A DNA stretch of 64,000 nucleotides from Streptomyces sp. cf386 (GTDB lineage: Bacteria; Actinomycetota; Actinomycetes; Streptomycetales; Streptomycetaceae): contig NZ_FNHV01000008.1 of assembly GCF_900103585.1 (NCBI RefSeq), forward strand, positions 1 to 64,000, in the 5' to 3' direction. This document shows, piece by piece, positions 32,024 to 40,150 of this stretch. Numbering within the stretch: the first letter of the stretch is position 1; the number at the start of each line of letters is the position of its first letter. Both the position numbers and the translations under genes were made by a program. The notes beneath the pieces are model-generated. The model searched no databases, was not told the origin of the DNA, and was given only the letters and a program-made list of their open reading frames with translations.

Positions 32024-33498
32024 CCGCCGGTCTCCTCCGCTTGGAGCGGTATCTCGACGGTGAAGACGGCGCCGCCCCCGGGCCGGTTCCCCGCATGGAT
32101 CGTTCCGCCGTGCAGCTTCACGTTCTCCAGGGTGATCGCCAGTCCGAGGCCGCTGCCCGCCGACCGGGTGCGGGCCGCGTCGGCCTTGTAGAAGCGGTCG
32201 AAGATGTGCGGGAGGGATTCGGGGCGGATGCCGGGGCCGCTGTCCGCGACCTCCGTGATCAGCAGCACGGGTGCGCCCGGGGAGGGCGCCTCGGTGCGCA
32301 GGCGTACCGTGACCGGCTCGCTGCCGTGCCGTAGGGCGTTGCCCACGAGGTTGGCGATCACGATGTCGAAGCGGCGCGGGTCGAGCCGGGCGCGGATGCC
32401 GTCGGGGAGTTCGGTGCGGACCCGGTCGTCGGTCCAGTGCCGGTTGTCGAGGGTTTTACGGATGGCCTCGGCCACGTCGACCTCGTCGGCGTTCAGTTCG
32501 GCCGCGCGGGCGTCGAAGCGGGAGATCTCCATCAGGTCCTCGACGAGTACGGCGAGCTTTCCGGTCTCCGCGCTGACCAGCCGGACCGCCCGGGCGGTGT
32601 CGGCGTCCAGGTGATCCGCGTCCTCGTCGAGGACCTCGGTGACGGCGAGCATTCCGGCGAGGGGGGTGCGCAGTTCGTGCGAGACGTCGGAGGCGAAGCG
32701 GCGGGCGCGGGCCTCGGCCTCGCGCAGTTCCCGCACCGACCTCTCCAGTTGGGCGGCCGACTCGTTGAAGGTGCGTGCCAGGTCCGCCAGTTCGTCGCTG
32801 CCGCGTACCGCGATCCTGGTGTCCAGTCGGCCGCTGCCCATGCTCCGGGCCGCCTGGCGCAGTTCCCGCACCGGGCGCAGCACGCTGCGGGCGGCGATCA
32901 GGCCGGGGATCAGCGCGACGGCGAGGCCGGGCAGGGCGCCGTCCCGGGCGGCCATGAGGAGGGCGTCGACGTTGACCTGTTCGTCGGTCATCCGCATGAC
33001 GGCGTAGAGGACGAGCCCGCTGGGCAGCTCGCTGTAGGGGCCTGTCTTGAAGACCATGGGCATGGCGATGGTCAGGTAGGGAACGCCGTCCTTGACGACC
33101 CGCTCGAAGCTGCCGTGGGGGTTGGCCCGTGCTGCGCGGCGCAGTTCGGGTGTGATGACGGTGGAGACGGGGTTCTCGCCCGAGGAGGCGCGGACGGAAC
33201 CGTACTCGGCGAACACCACCCAGGGGTGCGGCTTGCCCTTGCGAGCGATGTAACGCAGGACTTCCTCCAGGTCTTGCCCTCCCTGCACGGGCAGGTCGAA
33301 GCCCGTCTGCTGGACCTGGTCACGGAACGACGTGACCGCCGTGTCCTGGGCGGTCTGCAGCACCGCGGTGCGGGCCTCACGGTAGGTCAGCGCGGCCGTC
33401 GTGCCGGCGCTGACGGCGGCGACCAGCAGGAAGGCGAGGAGCAGCCGCCTACGCAGGCCGAACGCCAGGAACCGCGACCGACGAGGGCCGGTGATCAC
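32020..33498 (-). CDS. Sensor histidine kinase (HAMP, HisKA, HATPase)
   Basis: 492 residues. TM1 about 16-38, an extracytoplasmic domain of about 140 residues, TM2 about 182-200, HAMP, then the H-box ASDVSHELRTPLAG (His near 272), N-box NLVGNALRHG, and G-boxes DSGPGIRPE and GSGLGLAI. It senses an envelope signal and phosphorylates the response regulator at 33495. The GTG start at 33498 overlaps the regulator stop (GTGA), and its own stop overlaps the lipoprotein start. Specific stimulus unknown; neighbours with cell-wall roles (MurJ, FemAB-like, LDT) suggest an envelope function. Confidence 0.92.
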   Translation of the reverse strand: MITGPRRSRFLAFGLRRRLLLAFLLVAAVSAGTTAALTYREARTAVLQTAQDTAVTSFRDQVQQTGFDLPVQGGQDLEEVLRYIARKGKPHPWVVFAEYGSVRASSGENPVSTVITPELRRAARANPHGSFERVVKDGVPYLTIAMPMVFKTGPYSELPSGLVLYAVMRMTDEQVNVDALLMAARDGALPGLAVALIPGLIAARSVLRPVRELRQAARSMGSGRLDTRIAVRGSDELADLARTFNESAAQLERSVRELREAEARARRFASDVSHELRTPLAGMLAVTEVLDEDADHLDADTARAVRLVSAETGKLAVLVEDLMEISRFDARAAELNADEVDVAEAIRKTLDNRHWTDDRVRTELPDGIRARLDPRRFDIVIANLVGNALRHGSEPVTVRLRTEAPSPGAPVLLITEVADSGPGIRPESLPHIFDRFYKADAARTRSAGSGLGLAITLENVKLHGGTIHAGNRPGGGAVFTVEIPLQAEETGG

Positions 33499-34178
33499 AG
33501 CGGCCCGAAGCGGTAGCCGAAGCCCCGCAGTGTCTGGACGTAGCGGGGGCTGCCGGCCTCGTCCTCGATCTTGCCGCGCAGACGGCGGACGCAGGCGTCG
33601 ACCAGCCGGGCGTCGGCGTGGTAGCTGTGCTCCCAGACGTGCTCCAGCAGTTGCTGTCTGCTGAACACCTGCTCGGGGGCGGCGCAGAGGTGCAGCAGGA
33701 GCTTGAGCTCCGAGGGAGCGAGCGCGAGCGGCCGGCCGGCTTTGGTGACGGTCAGCCCGACCCGGTCGATGGTGAGTTCGCCGTAGACCTCGATGGCCGG
33801 GCGGCCCGCGCCGCCGTCGTCCAGGCGGCGCAGTACGGCACGGATGCGGGCCTCGATCACCTCGGTGCGGGCGGGCTTGACGATGTAGTCGTCGGCACCA
33901 GCCTCCAGGCCGACGACCACGTCGAAGTCGTCGCCGCGCGCGGTGAGCATGATGATCGGCAGCTGGCTGCGCTCACGGACCCGGCGGCAGACCTGCACCC
34001 CGTTCATGCCGGGCAGCATCAGGTCGAGCAACAGCAGATCGGGGCGGAACTCGGCCATCGCGGCGAGGCCGGCCTCGCCGGTCGCGACCGCACGTACGTC
34101 GTGGCCGCGGCGGCGCAGACCGAGCTCGACCCCCTCGCGTACGGAGGGGTCGTCCTCGATGAGGAGCACGCGGGGCAT
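33495..34178 (-). CDS. OmpR/PhoB family response regulator
   Basis: 227 residues. Receiver domain with acidic EDD, phosphoacceptor Asp in LLLLDLMLPG (near 51), Thr in MLTARG and Lys in DDYIVKPA; winged helix from about 125 with LAPSELKLLLHL and RLVDACVRRLRGKIED. Start ATG 34178 has GGGAGAA upstream. First gene of the operon with the kinase and GerMN lipoprotein. The 58 bases between it and the MurJ stop hold a 16-bp direct repeat, and its promoter must lie there or within the MurJ gene. Confidence 0.93.
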   Translation of the reverse strand: MPRVLLIEDDPSVREGVELGLRRRGHDVRAVATGEAGLAAMAEFRPDLLLLDLMLPGMNGVQVCRRVRERSQLPIIMLTARGDDFDVVVGLEAGADDYIVKPARTEVIEARIRAVLRRLDDGGAGRPAIEVYGELTIDRVGLTVTKAGRPLALAPSELKLLLHLCAAPEQVFSRQQLLEHVWEHSYHADARLVDACVRRLRGKIEDEAGSPRYVQTLRGFGYRFGPL

Positions 34179-34199
34179 CGGTGGTTCTCCCTCGGTGAT

Positions 34200-34231
34200 G
34201 GTCGGGTCCGGCGGTGGTCGGGTCCGGCGGT
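34200..34231. repeat. 16-bp direct repeat upstream of the response regulator
   Basis: GGTCGGGTCCGGCGGT occurs twice without a gap. It lies 22 bases before the regulator start, where an autoregulatory site could be, but a slippage product is equally possible. Confidence 0.5.
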
Positions 34232-34236
34232 GGTGG

Positions 34237-35859
34237 TCAGGTCCGGGTCCGGGTCCATCGCCGGCGTGCGCCGGAGAGCAGCGCTTCGAGTTCGGCGAGC
34301 CGCAGCGGACGGGCGAGCAGGGCGAAGGTGAGGACGACGGCGGTCGCACCGGCAACCACGGAGACCACCGCCCCCGCCGGTGCGGTTCCCAGGACCGCGA
34401 AGTAACCCAGCACGGTGGCGGGGACGGCCGCCGACATCAGCCGCACGTGGGCGCCGACCGCGGACGAGCGCAGGGGGCGGGCGACGGCGAGCCGGCGGCT
34501 CAGCACCAGGCCGGTCACCGCCCAGCCCACGCACAGCGCCAGCGAGTACGCCGCCGCCATGCCCGTCACGGCCCAGCGGGCCGGCAGCAGGTGTGCGGCG
34601 GCCAGGGACAGTCCCGCGTTGAGGGCGACGATCACGAGGTTGAGCAGGAACGGCGTACGGGTGTCGGAGAGCGCGTAGAAGGTGCGGGACAGGACGTACT
34701 GGCCCGACAGGGCGACGAGTCCCGGCGCGAAGGCCATCAGGATCCCGGCCATGGCGGCCGTGTCGGCGGCGCTGGTCCTGCCGTATCCGAAGACGAGGGC
34801 CATCACCGGCTGGGCGAGGGCGAACAGCGCACAGGCGGCGGGTACGACGGCGGAGGCGGAGACCCGCAGGGCGTGCGAGACGTCGCGCCGCAGGGCGGCG
34901 GTGTCCCCGTCGGCGGCGGCCGCGCTCATCCGGGGCAGCAGCGCGGTCACCACGGAGACGGTGATGATGCCGTGCGGTACGACCCACAGGGCATAGGCGT
35001 TGTTGTACGCGCCGTAGCCGGGGCCGCCGTCGAGGCCCGCGGTCGTGGCCAGCCGGGTGGTGACCCAGTAGGCGGCCTGGTTGGCCAGGACCAGCAGCAC
35101 CAGCCAGCCGGCCGCGCGCAGGGGGCGGGTCAGTCCGCTGCCGCGCCAGTCGAAGCGGGGCCGCCAGCGGAAGCGGGCCGCGCGCAGGGCGGGGACGAGG
35201 GCGAGTGCCTGGGCGGCGATACCGGCGGTCGTGCCCCAGCCGAGGACGGCTGTCTCGGTCGGGGTGAGCGTGTCGCCGCCGCCCATGGCGAGGGCCAGGT
35301 ACAGCCCGAACACGGCCATGACGACGAGGTTGTTGAGGACCGGCGCCCACATCATCGCGCCGAACCGGCCCCGTGCGTTGAGTACTTGCCCGAGCAGCGT
35401 GAACAGGCCGAGGAAGAAGATCTGGGGCAGGCAGTAGCGGGCGAACGCGGTGGTCATGGCCGCCTGCGGGCCGGTGTAGTCGGTGTACGCGTCGACGATC
35501 GCGGGGGCCGCCCATACGGCGGTCGCGGTGATCGCCAGCAGGGCGACGACGCAGACGGTGACCAGCCGGTCGGTGTACGCCGTACCGCCGTCGTCGTGCT
35601 CCTTGGCGGCCTTGACCAGCTCGGGCACGAAGACGGCGTTCAGGGCGCCGCCGAGGAGCAGCATGTAGACGATGGTGGGCAGGGCGTTGCCGACCGCGTA
35701 GCCGTCGGCGGTGGGCCCGATGGTGCCGAGCGCGGCGGCGACCACGGCGGAACGGGCGAAACCGGTGGCCCGGCCGACGATGGACCCGGCGGCCATGACG
35801 GCGGTGCCGCGCGCCGCGGAGGAGGCCTCAGGGGCCTCCTTCGTCATCTGCTGCTTCAT
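34237..35859 (-). CDS. MurJ/MviN-type lipid II flippase paralogue
   Basis: 540 residues with about 14 transmembrane helices. The N-terminal GSIVGRATGFARSAVVAAALG and NALPTIVYMLLLGGALNAVFVPEL are typical of MurJ. Proteins of this family flip lipid-linked peptidoglycan precursors. In Streptomyces the essential murJ copy usually lies near the chromosome end of the parB/trx region with a kinase-like tail; this shorter protein next to a FemAB-like gene may be a second copy. ATG 35859 overlaps the stop of the FemAB-like gene (ATGA). Confidence 0.85.
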   Translation of the reverse strand: MKQQMTKEAPEASSAARGTAVMAAGSIVGRATGFARSAVVAAALGTIGPTADGYAVGNALPTIVYMLLLGGALNAVFVPELVKAAKEHDDGGTAYTDRLVTVCVVALLAITATAVWAAPAIVDAYTDYTGPQAAMTTAFARYCLPQIFFLGLFTLLGQVLNARGRFGAMMWAPVLNNLVVMAVFGLYLALAMGGGDTLTPTETAVLGWGTTAGIAAQALALVPALRAARFRWRPRFDWRGSGLTRPLRAAGWLVLLVLANQAAYWVTTRLATTAGLDGGPGYGAYNNAYALWVVPHGIITVSVVTALLPRMSAAAADGDTAALRRDVSHALRVSASAVVPAACALFALAQPVMALVFGYGRTSAADTAAMAGILMAFAPGLVALSGQYVLSRTFYALSDTRTPFLLNLVIVALNAGLSLAAAHLLPARWAVTGMAAAYSLALCVGWAVTGLVLSRRLAVARPLRSSAVGAHVRLMSAAVPATVLGYFAVLGTAPAGAVVSVVAGATAVVLTFALLARPLRLAELEALLSGARRRWTRTRT

Positions 35860-37067
35860 CGGCGGTTCAGGTACGCCTGGAAGGCGCGGTAAAGCGTGTG
35901 GTTGGCGCTGCCGCCCAAGGGTTTCTCCCATTCCCCCAACGTCTCGACGACCCGTCCCCCGGTGCCGAGCTTCCACCGCAGCAGTCCGTACGCACGTTCG
36001 CCTGGATCGAGGGTGGAGGGTACCCCGCGCATGTCGTACACGTCGGCGCCGAGTGCATGGGCGTCCTGCAGCATCCGCCACTGCAGGGCGTTGGAGGGGC
36101 GGACCTCGCGGCGGTGGTCGGCCGAGGCGCCGGTCTGGTACCAGGCCCGGCGGCCCACCGTGATCATCGTGTGGGCGGCGAGGATCTCTCCCTGGTGACG
36201 GGCGAGGTACAGCTTCATCCGGCCCGGTTCCTCGGCGTTGAGCGCCGCGTACTGACGCTCGTAGTAGGCGAGCGAACGGCCGAGCCGGAAGCCGTCGCGT
36301 CGTTCGGTGATGCCGAGCAGCCGGTAGAACTCGGGGAGTTCGGCGGCACTGCCCACCACCACCTCCACGCCCTCCTTCTGGGCTCGGCGGACATTGCGTC
36401 GCCACTCCTGGTTGAGCCCGGACCACAGGTCCTGCGTGGTCCGTCCGGCGAGCGGCACGTGGAAGACGTGCCGGGGCTGGGCGTCCGCGTCCCCTCCGGT
36501 CCCCTCCCCTGCGGTGCCGTCACCACCGCAGCGGCGCCAGCCCCGGGCCCGCAGCCGCTCGGCGACGGCGGTGCCGAGCGGGTCGACCTCACTGGCGAGG
36601 ACGTCGCCCAGACGCCGGCCCGGACCGGTGAGCGGCTTGAGCAGGGCGGCGTCCCAGCGCCGGTAGGCGGGCGAGGGGCCGATGCGCACGGCGAAGGCGC
36701 CCGCGCGGCGCAGGTGTTCCAGCAGCGGACCGAGCCAGCCGTCGATGTCGGGGTCGTTCCAGTCGGCGACGGGCCCTTCGGGAAGGTAGGCGAAGTACTT
36801 GCGGGTGCCGGGCAGTTGCCGCAGCAGCACCAGCGCCACGCCCGTCAGCGCGCCCGCCTCCGGATCCGGCCCCCAGCCGAGCAGTTGAGCGCGCCAGCCC
36901 TCCTTGACCTCGGCCCAGGACGGGCACTGCAGGAATCCGGCGCCGAGGGCCGCGCCGTCGGGGGACGCGAGGAAGGCGCGGTACGTCTCCGCGGTGATGG
37001 TTCGCAGGACCACGCCCCGGTCCCGTGCTTGGCACACACGGCTGGGCGGCACGAGCAGCGCTGACAC
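35856..37067 (-). CDS. FemAB/FemX-like peptidyltransferase (GNAT-fold, tRNA-dependent)
   Basis: 403 residues. Two GNAT-like halves of the Fem family: N-terminal (FLQCPSWAEVKEGW, FAYLPEGPVADW) and C-terminal (LNQEWRRNVRRAQKEGVEV, HTMITVGRRAWYQTGAS, DVYDMRGVP, LLRWKLGTGG). Fem proteins add amino acids from aminoacyl-tRNA to the peptidoglycan stem peptide (Gly in Streptomyces). I start at GTG 37067, with GGAGAGG eight bases upstream. It overlaps the MurJ-like gene, so precursor branching and flipping are coupled. Divergent from an L,D-transpeptidase. Confidence 0.87.
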   Translation of the reverse strand: MSALLVPPSRVCQARDRGVVLRTITAETYRAFLASPDGAALGAGFLQCPSWAEVKEGWRAQLLGWGPDPEAGALTGVALVLLRQLPGTRKYFAYLPEGPVADWNDPDIDGWLGPLLEHLRRAGAFAVRIGPSPAYRRWDAALLKPLTGPGRRLGDVLASEVDPLGTAVAERLRARGWRRCGGDGTAGEGTGGDADAQPRHVFHVPLAGRTTQDLWSGLNQEWRRNVRRAQKEGVEVVVGSAAELPEFYRLLGITERRDGFRLGRSLAYYERQYAALNAEEPGRMKLYLARHQGEILAAHTMITVGRRAWYQTGASADHRREVRPSNALQWRMLQDAHALGADVYDMRGVPSTLDPGERAYGLLRWKLGTGGRVVETLGEWEKPLGGSANHTLYRAFQAYLNRR

Positions 37068-37206
37068 AGTCTGAGCCTCTCCTTCTCCCCGGACCTGTCG
37101 CGGGGACACACAGCAGGCTCACAGCGGCCCATGACCGCTCCGCGCGGCGAATGTGACCGGACCATGACCGTTCCTCACCAGACGCCGTCACACAGCCCCA
37201 TAGCGG

Positions 37207-37234
37207 CTGACCTCGGGTTTTCCCGCTCTACAGT
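37207..37234 (+). promoter_or_regulatory. Probable promoter of the L,D-transpeptidase gene
   Basis: CTGACC (37207-37212) and TACAGT (37229-37234) are 16 bases apart, a fair match to the vegetative consensus. The transcript would begin near 37241, with a leader of about 44 bases that ends in the SD GGAGGT. Confidence 0.45.
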
Positions 37235-37284
37235 CACGACATCGCCGACTCGCCCAACCCGTAATCGCCCTCCCGGAGGTCCTG

Positions 37285-38508
37285 TTGTCGCGCACTCGTG
37301 CACTCGCCCATCCCCGCGTCCGGGCCGTCCGGGCCGCCGTGGTGGCCACCGCCATGGCCGCCCTGCTGGGCCTGCTCGCCGCCTGCTCGTCGAACGGCTC
37401 CTCCAACGCCCCGGACAACGAGGGGAAGCCGAGCGCCGAGGACCGCCCGGTCACGGTCACCGTCACGCCCGAGGGGGAACGGGTCCCGGCGGGCAAGCCC
37501 GTACGGGTCACGGCCTCGGGCGGCAGACTCACCTCGGTGACCGTCACCGACGCCGAGGGCCACCGGCTCGCCGGCAAGGTCGCCGCCGACGGCCGGTCGT
37601 GGATCTCCGACCGCAAGGCCGTACCCGGCGCGTCGTACGCGGTGACGGCGGCGACCCGGACCGAGGCCGGAACCGCCAAGACCACGAAGGCGGCCTTCAC
37701 CACGGCCCCGGCGGACAAGGTCAACAAGGTCGACTGGCGGCCGGGAGCCGATGCCACCGTCGGCATCGCCCAGCCGATCTCCCTGGTCTTCGACAACCCG
37801 GTGAAGAACCGGGCCGAGGTGGAGAAGCAGCTCAAGATCACCACCTCGAACGACACCGAGGGCTCCTGGGGCTGGATCTCCGACTGGTCGGGCCGGGACC
37901 GGGTGGACTGGCGGCCCAGGACGTACTGGAAGCCGGGGACGAAAGTCACGCTGAACGCCGAGTTGAACGGCACGGACTCGGGCACGGACGGCGGCTGGTT
38001 CGTACGCGACTACACGACCACCTTCACCATCGGCTCCCGGCAGATCGTCAAGGTCGACCTCGACAGCCACCAACTCACCCTCGTCCGCGACGGCGAGACG
38101 GTCCGCCGCATACCGGTCTCCGGCGGCACACCCGGCGGCGACAAGCGCTCCTGGCGCGGAACCGCCGTCCTCATGGCCAAGGAGGGCACGATCAACATGA
38201 ACTCCGAGACGGTGGGCCTGGCCGACGCGTACAACAAGATGGTCGACTACTCGATGCGGCTGACCTGGTCGGGCATGTACGCACACGCCGCCCCGTGGAA
38301 CGCCCGCTACTTCGGCAACGCCAACCGGAGTTCCGGCTGCATAGGAATGAGCGACGCGAACGCGGCCTGGTTCTACGGGCAGGTGCGGCCGGGCGACCCG
38401 TTCGAGATCACGGGCAAGGACACCAAGGGCGTGGTGGCGCCCGGGAACGGCTTCGGGGCGTGGAACCTCTCGTGGGGTGAGTGGCAGGGGAAGAGCGCGT
38501 TGGGCTGA
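37285..38508 (+). CDS. L,D-transpeptidase lipoprotein (Ig-like domains + YkuD)
   Basis: 407 residues. N-terminal lipobox LAACSS (Cys near 34), two Ig-like segments (VTVTVTPEGERVPAGKPV; ADATVGIAQPISLVFDNPV) as in mycobacterial LdtMt2-type enzymes, and the YkuD domain with HAAPW and SSGCIGMS, which provide the catalytic His and Cys. It forms 3-3 cross-links in peptidoglycan outside the membrane. The start codon is TTG 37285, chosen because GGAGGT lies four bases upstream. Divergent from the FemAB-MurJ operon. Confidence 0.93.
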   Translation: MSRTRALAHPRVRAVRAAVVATAMAALLGLLAACSSNGSSNAPDNEGKPSAEDRPVTVTVTPEGERVPAGKPVRVTASGGRLTSVTVTDAEGHRLAGKVAADGRSWISDRKAVPGASYAVTAATRTEAGTAKTTKAAFTTAPADKVNKVDWRPGADATVGIAQPISLVFDNPVKNRAEVEKQLKITTSNDTEGSWGWISDWSGRDRVDWRPRTYWKPGTKVTLNAELNGTDSGTDGGWFVRDYTTTFTIGSRQIVKVDLDSHQLTLVRDGETVRRIPVSGGTPGGDKRSWRGTAVLMAKEGTINMNSETVGLADAYNKMVDYSMRLTWSGMYAHAAPWNARYFGNANRSSGCIGMSDANAAWFYGQVRPGDPFEITGKDTKGVVAPGNGFGAWNLSWGEWQGKSALG

Positions 38509-38530
38509 GGAGGGGCCCACGGAAGTCGGG

Positions 38531-39490
38531 CTAGGAAGGCCGGAACCCGTCCGTCGCCGCCAGCACCGCATCCGTCGTGGCGTCCCCGGACAGCCCGTGT
38601 CCCTCCTCGCCGATCAGCACGAGCTCCGCGTCCGGCCACACCTGGGCCAGCCGCCATGCGACGTCGGGGGGACCGCTGATGTCCATCCGTCCGTGGACCA
38701 TCACGCCGGGGATGCCGGCCAGCTTCCCGGCGTCGCGGAGCAGCACCCCGTCCTCCAGGAACCCGGCGTGTCGCCAGTAGTGCGTGACGAGGCGGGCGAA
38801 GCGCAGCCTGAAGCGCGGGTCCTCGTAGCGCGCGTCGGGCTTGTGGCCCCGGTGGGTGGACACGTGCACGTCCTCCCATCGGCACCACTCCAGCGCCGCC
38901 CGCTCCCGTACGGCCGGGTCGGGGTCGGCGAGCATCCGGGCGTACGCCTCCACGAGGCTGCCGTCGCGTTCGCGCTCCGGTACGGCGTCACGGAAGCGGG
39001 CCCATTCCTCGGGAAAGATCCGCCCCATCTGTCGGGTGACCCATTCCACCTCGGGGCGCGTGGTGTTGGTGACGCTGAAGAGCACCAGCTCGGACACGCG
39101 AGCCGGGTACTGCTCGGCGTAGGCCAGCGCGAGGGTCACGCCCCAGGAACCGCCGATGACCAACCACTCCTCGATGCCGAGGCGCTGCCGGAGCAGTTCG
39201 ATGTCGGCGATCAGATGGGCGGTGGTGTTGGCGGCGAGCGAGGTCTGCGGATCGGCGGCATCGGGGGTGCTCCGTCCGCACCCGCGCTGGTCGAAGAGCA
39301 CGATGCGGTACGCCGAGGGATCGAACAGCCTGCGCCAGAACGGTCCCGCGCCGGATCCCGGTCCACCGTGCAGAACGAGGGCGGGCTTGCCCGCGGGGTT
39401 TCCGCAGGTCTCCCAGTACACGTGGTTGCCGTCGCCGACGTCGAGAGTGCCGTGCTCGTACGGCTCGATGAGGGGGTAGAGCTCGGCCAT
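38531..39490 (-). CDS. pip: Proline iminopeptidase (alpha/beta hydrolase)
   Basis: 319 residues, the usual length. LHGGPGSG (oxyanion hole), FDQRGCGRS, the nucleophile elbow GGSWGVTLAL, and the C-terminal Asp/His regions (GRMDISGPPDV, GEEGHGLSG) are all in place. It releases N-terminal proline from peptides in the cytosol. The start ATG 39490 has GGAGGT nine bases before. Divergent from a MarR gene, with an operator-like palindrome between, so it is probably repressed by that protein. Confidence 0.92.
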   Translation of the reverse strand: MAELYPLIEPYEHGTLDVGDGNHVYWETCGNPAGKPALVLHGGPGSGAGPFWRRLFDPSAYRIVLFDQRGCGRSTPDAADPQTSLAANTTAHLIADIELLRQRLGIEEWLVIGGSWGVTLALAYAEQYPARVSELVLFSVTNTTRPEVEWVTRQMGRIFPEEWARFRDAVPERERDGSLVEAYARMLADPDPAVRERAALEWCRWEDVHVSTHRGHKPDARYEDPRFRLRFARLVTHYWRHAGFLEDGVLLRDAGKLAGIPGVMVHGRMDISGPPDVAWRLAQVWPDAELVLIGEEGHGLSGDATTDAVLAATDGFRPS

Positions 39491-39506
39491 GCCGGGTGCA
39501 CCTCCG

Positions 39507-39530
39507 TAATCCAACAGCGCTGTTAGATTA
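39507..39530. promoter_or_regulatory. MarR operator palindrome
   Basis: The 24-base sequence is a palindrome with one mismatched pair; its core AACAGCGCTGTT (39513-39524) is perfect and the outer TAATC/GATTA arms also pair. It lies in the 45-base gap between the divergent pip and marR-type genes and covers the TAGATT -10 box of the latter. Confidence 0.7.
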
Positions 39531-39535
39531 TCAGG

Positions 39536-40015
39536 GTGAAGAACCTCCCGGACCCCGTCGCCGTCGGTACCCTGCTCCGCCACGTCCTTGACCTCCTCGA
39601 CGGCGACGTGGCCAAGTTCTACGAAGAGCAGGGGCTCGCCGAGTACCGGCCTCGCTTCTCCCCGGCCGTACGGGCACTCCTGACAGATGGTCCGCTCTCC
39701 GTCCGCGACCTCGCCGCAGCGGTGGGCGTCACACACTCGGCCGCAAGCCAGACCGCTGCCCAGATGGCCCGCGCGGGACTGGTCACCCACTCCCCCGACC
39801 CTCAAGACGCACGCCGCCGGCTGATCGAGCTCACACCCAAGGCCCACTCCCTGCTCCCGGTGATCGAGGCCGAGTGGGATGCGACGGCGGCGGCGATGGC
39901 GGAGCTGGACGCGGAACTCTCGCTGCCGCTGGGGCCCTTGCTGGCGGAGGTGGTGGAAGCGGTGCGTCGACGTCCGTTCCGGGATCGGATCGTGGCGGCA
40001 TCCCGGCGCCTGTGA
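39536..40015 (+). CDS. MarR family transcriptional regulator
   Basis: 159 residues. Winged helix with LSVRDLAAAVGVTHSAASQTAAQM and the wing SPDPQDARRRLIELT, the MarR signature. The GTG at 39536 has no SD; the TAGATT box ends seven bases upstream, so the mRNA is probably leaderless and starts at the GTG. It probably represses itself and the divergent peptidase. Ligand unknown. Confidence 0.9.
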   Translation: MKNLPDPVAVGTLLRHVLDLLDGDVAKFYEEQGLAEYRPRFSPAVRALLTDGPLSVRDLAAAVGVTHSAASQTAAQMARAGLVTHSPDPQDARRRLIELTPKAHSLLPVIEAEWDATAAAMAELDAELSLPLGPLLAEVVEAVRRRPFRDRIVAASRRL

Positions 40016-40021
40016 CCGTCC

Positions 40022-40063
40022 GGCGGCGCTGTCCAGGTCCTTGGCGGTGCTGTCCAGGTCCTT
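40022..40063. repeat. 21-bp direct repeat, two copies
   Basis: Two adjacent 21-base copies (40022-40042 and 40043-40063), each ending in GCTGTCCAGGTCCTT, differ at one base. They lie just after the MarR stop in the convergent gap. Confidence 0.7.
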
Positions 40064-40068
40064 GCAGG

Positions 40069-40138
40069 ACCCAGCTCGTTCAGGGGCGGATTTCCGTACG
40101 TCGACGTCACCGTGGTGTCTCCCCGCAACGAGCTGGGT
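40069..40138. terminator. Long inverted repeat, probable bidirectional terminator
   Basis: ACCCAGCTCGTT (40069-40080) and AACGAGCTGGGT (40127-40138) form a perfect 12-bp stem, extended by GGGG/CCCC inside, around a 46-base loop that itself contains the palindrome ACGTCGACGT. It sits between the convergent MarR and subtilase genes and could end transcription from both sides. Confidence 0.55.
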
Positions 40139-40150
40139 CAACGAGCCGGA

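Noticed and set aside
33495..34178. Naming the two-component system AfsQ1/Q2 or MtrA/B
   Set aside because: Motifs are those of any OmpR-type pair, and remembered sequences of those proteins differ; no symbol given.
34200..34231. 16-bp direct repeat as a response-regulator binding site
   Set aside because: Half-site spacing of 16 bases is not that of OmpR-type boxes, and the flanking GGTCC repeats suggest slippage; listed only as a repeat.
33943..35892. 649-codon plus-strand frame opposite MurJ
   Set aside because: Low-complexity Gly/Arg/Glu translation, no SD, antisense to a clear membrane protein.
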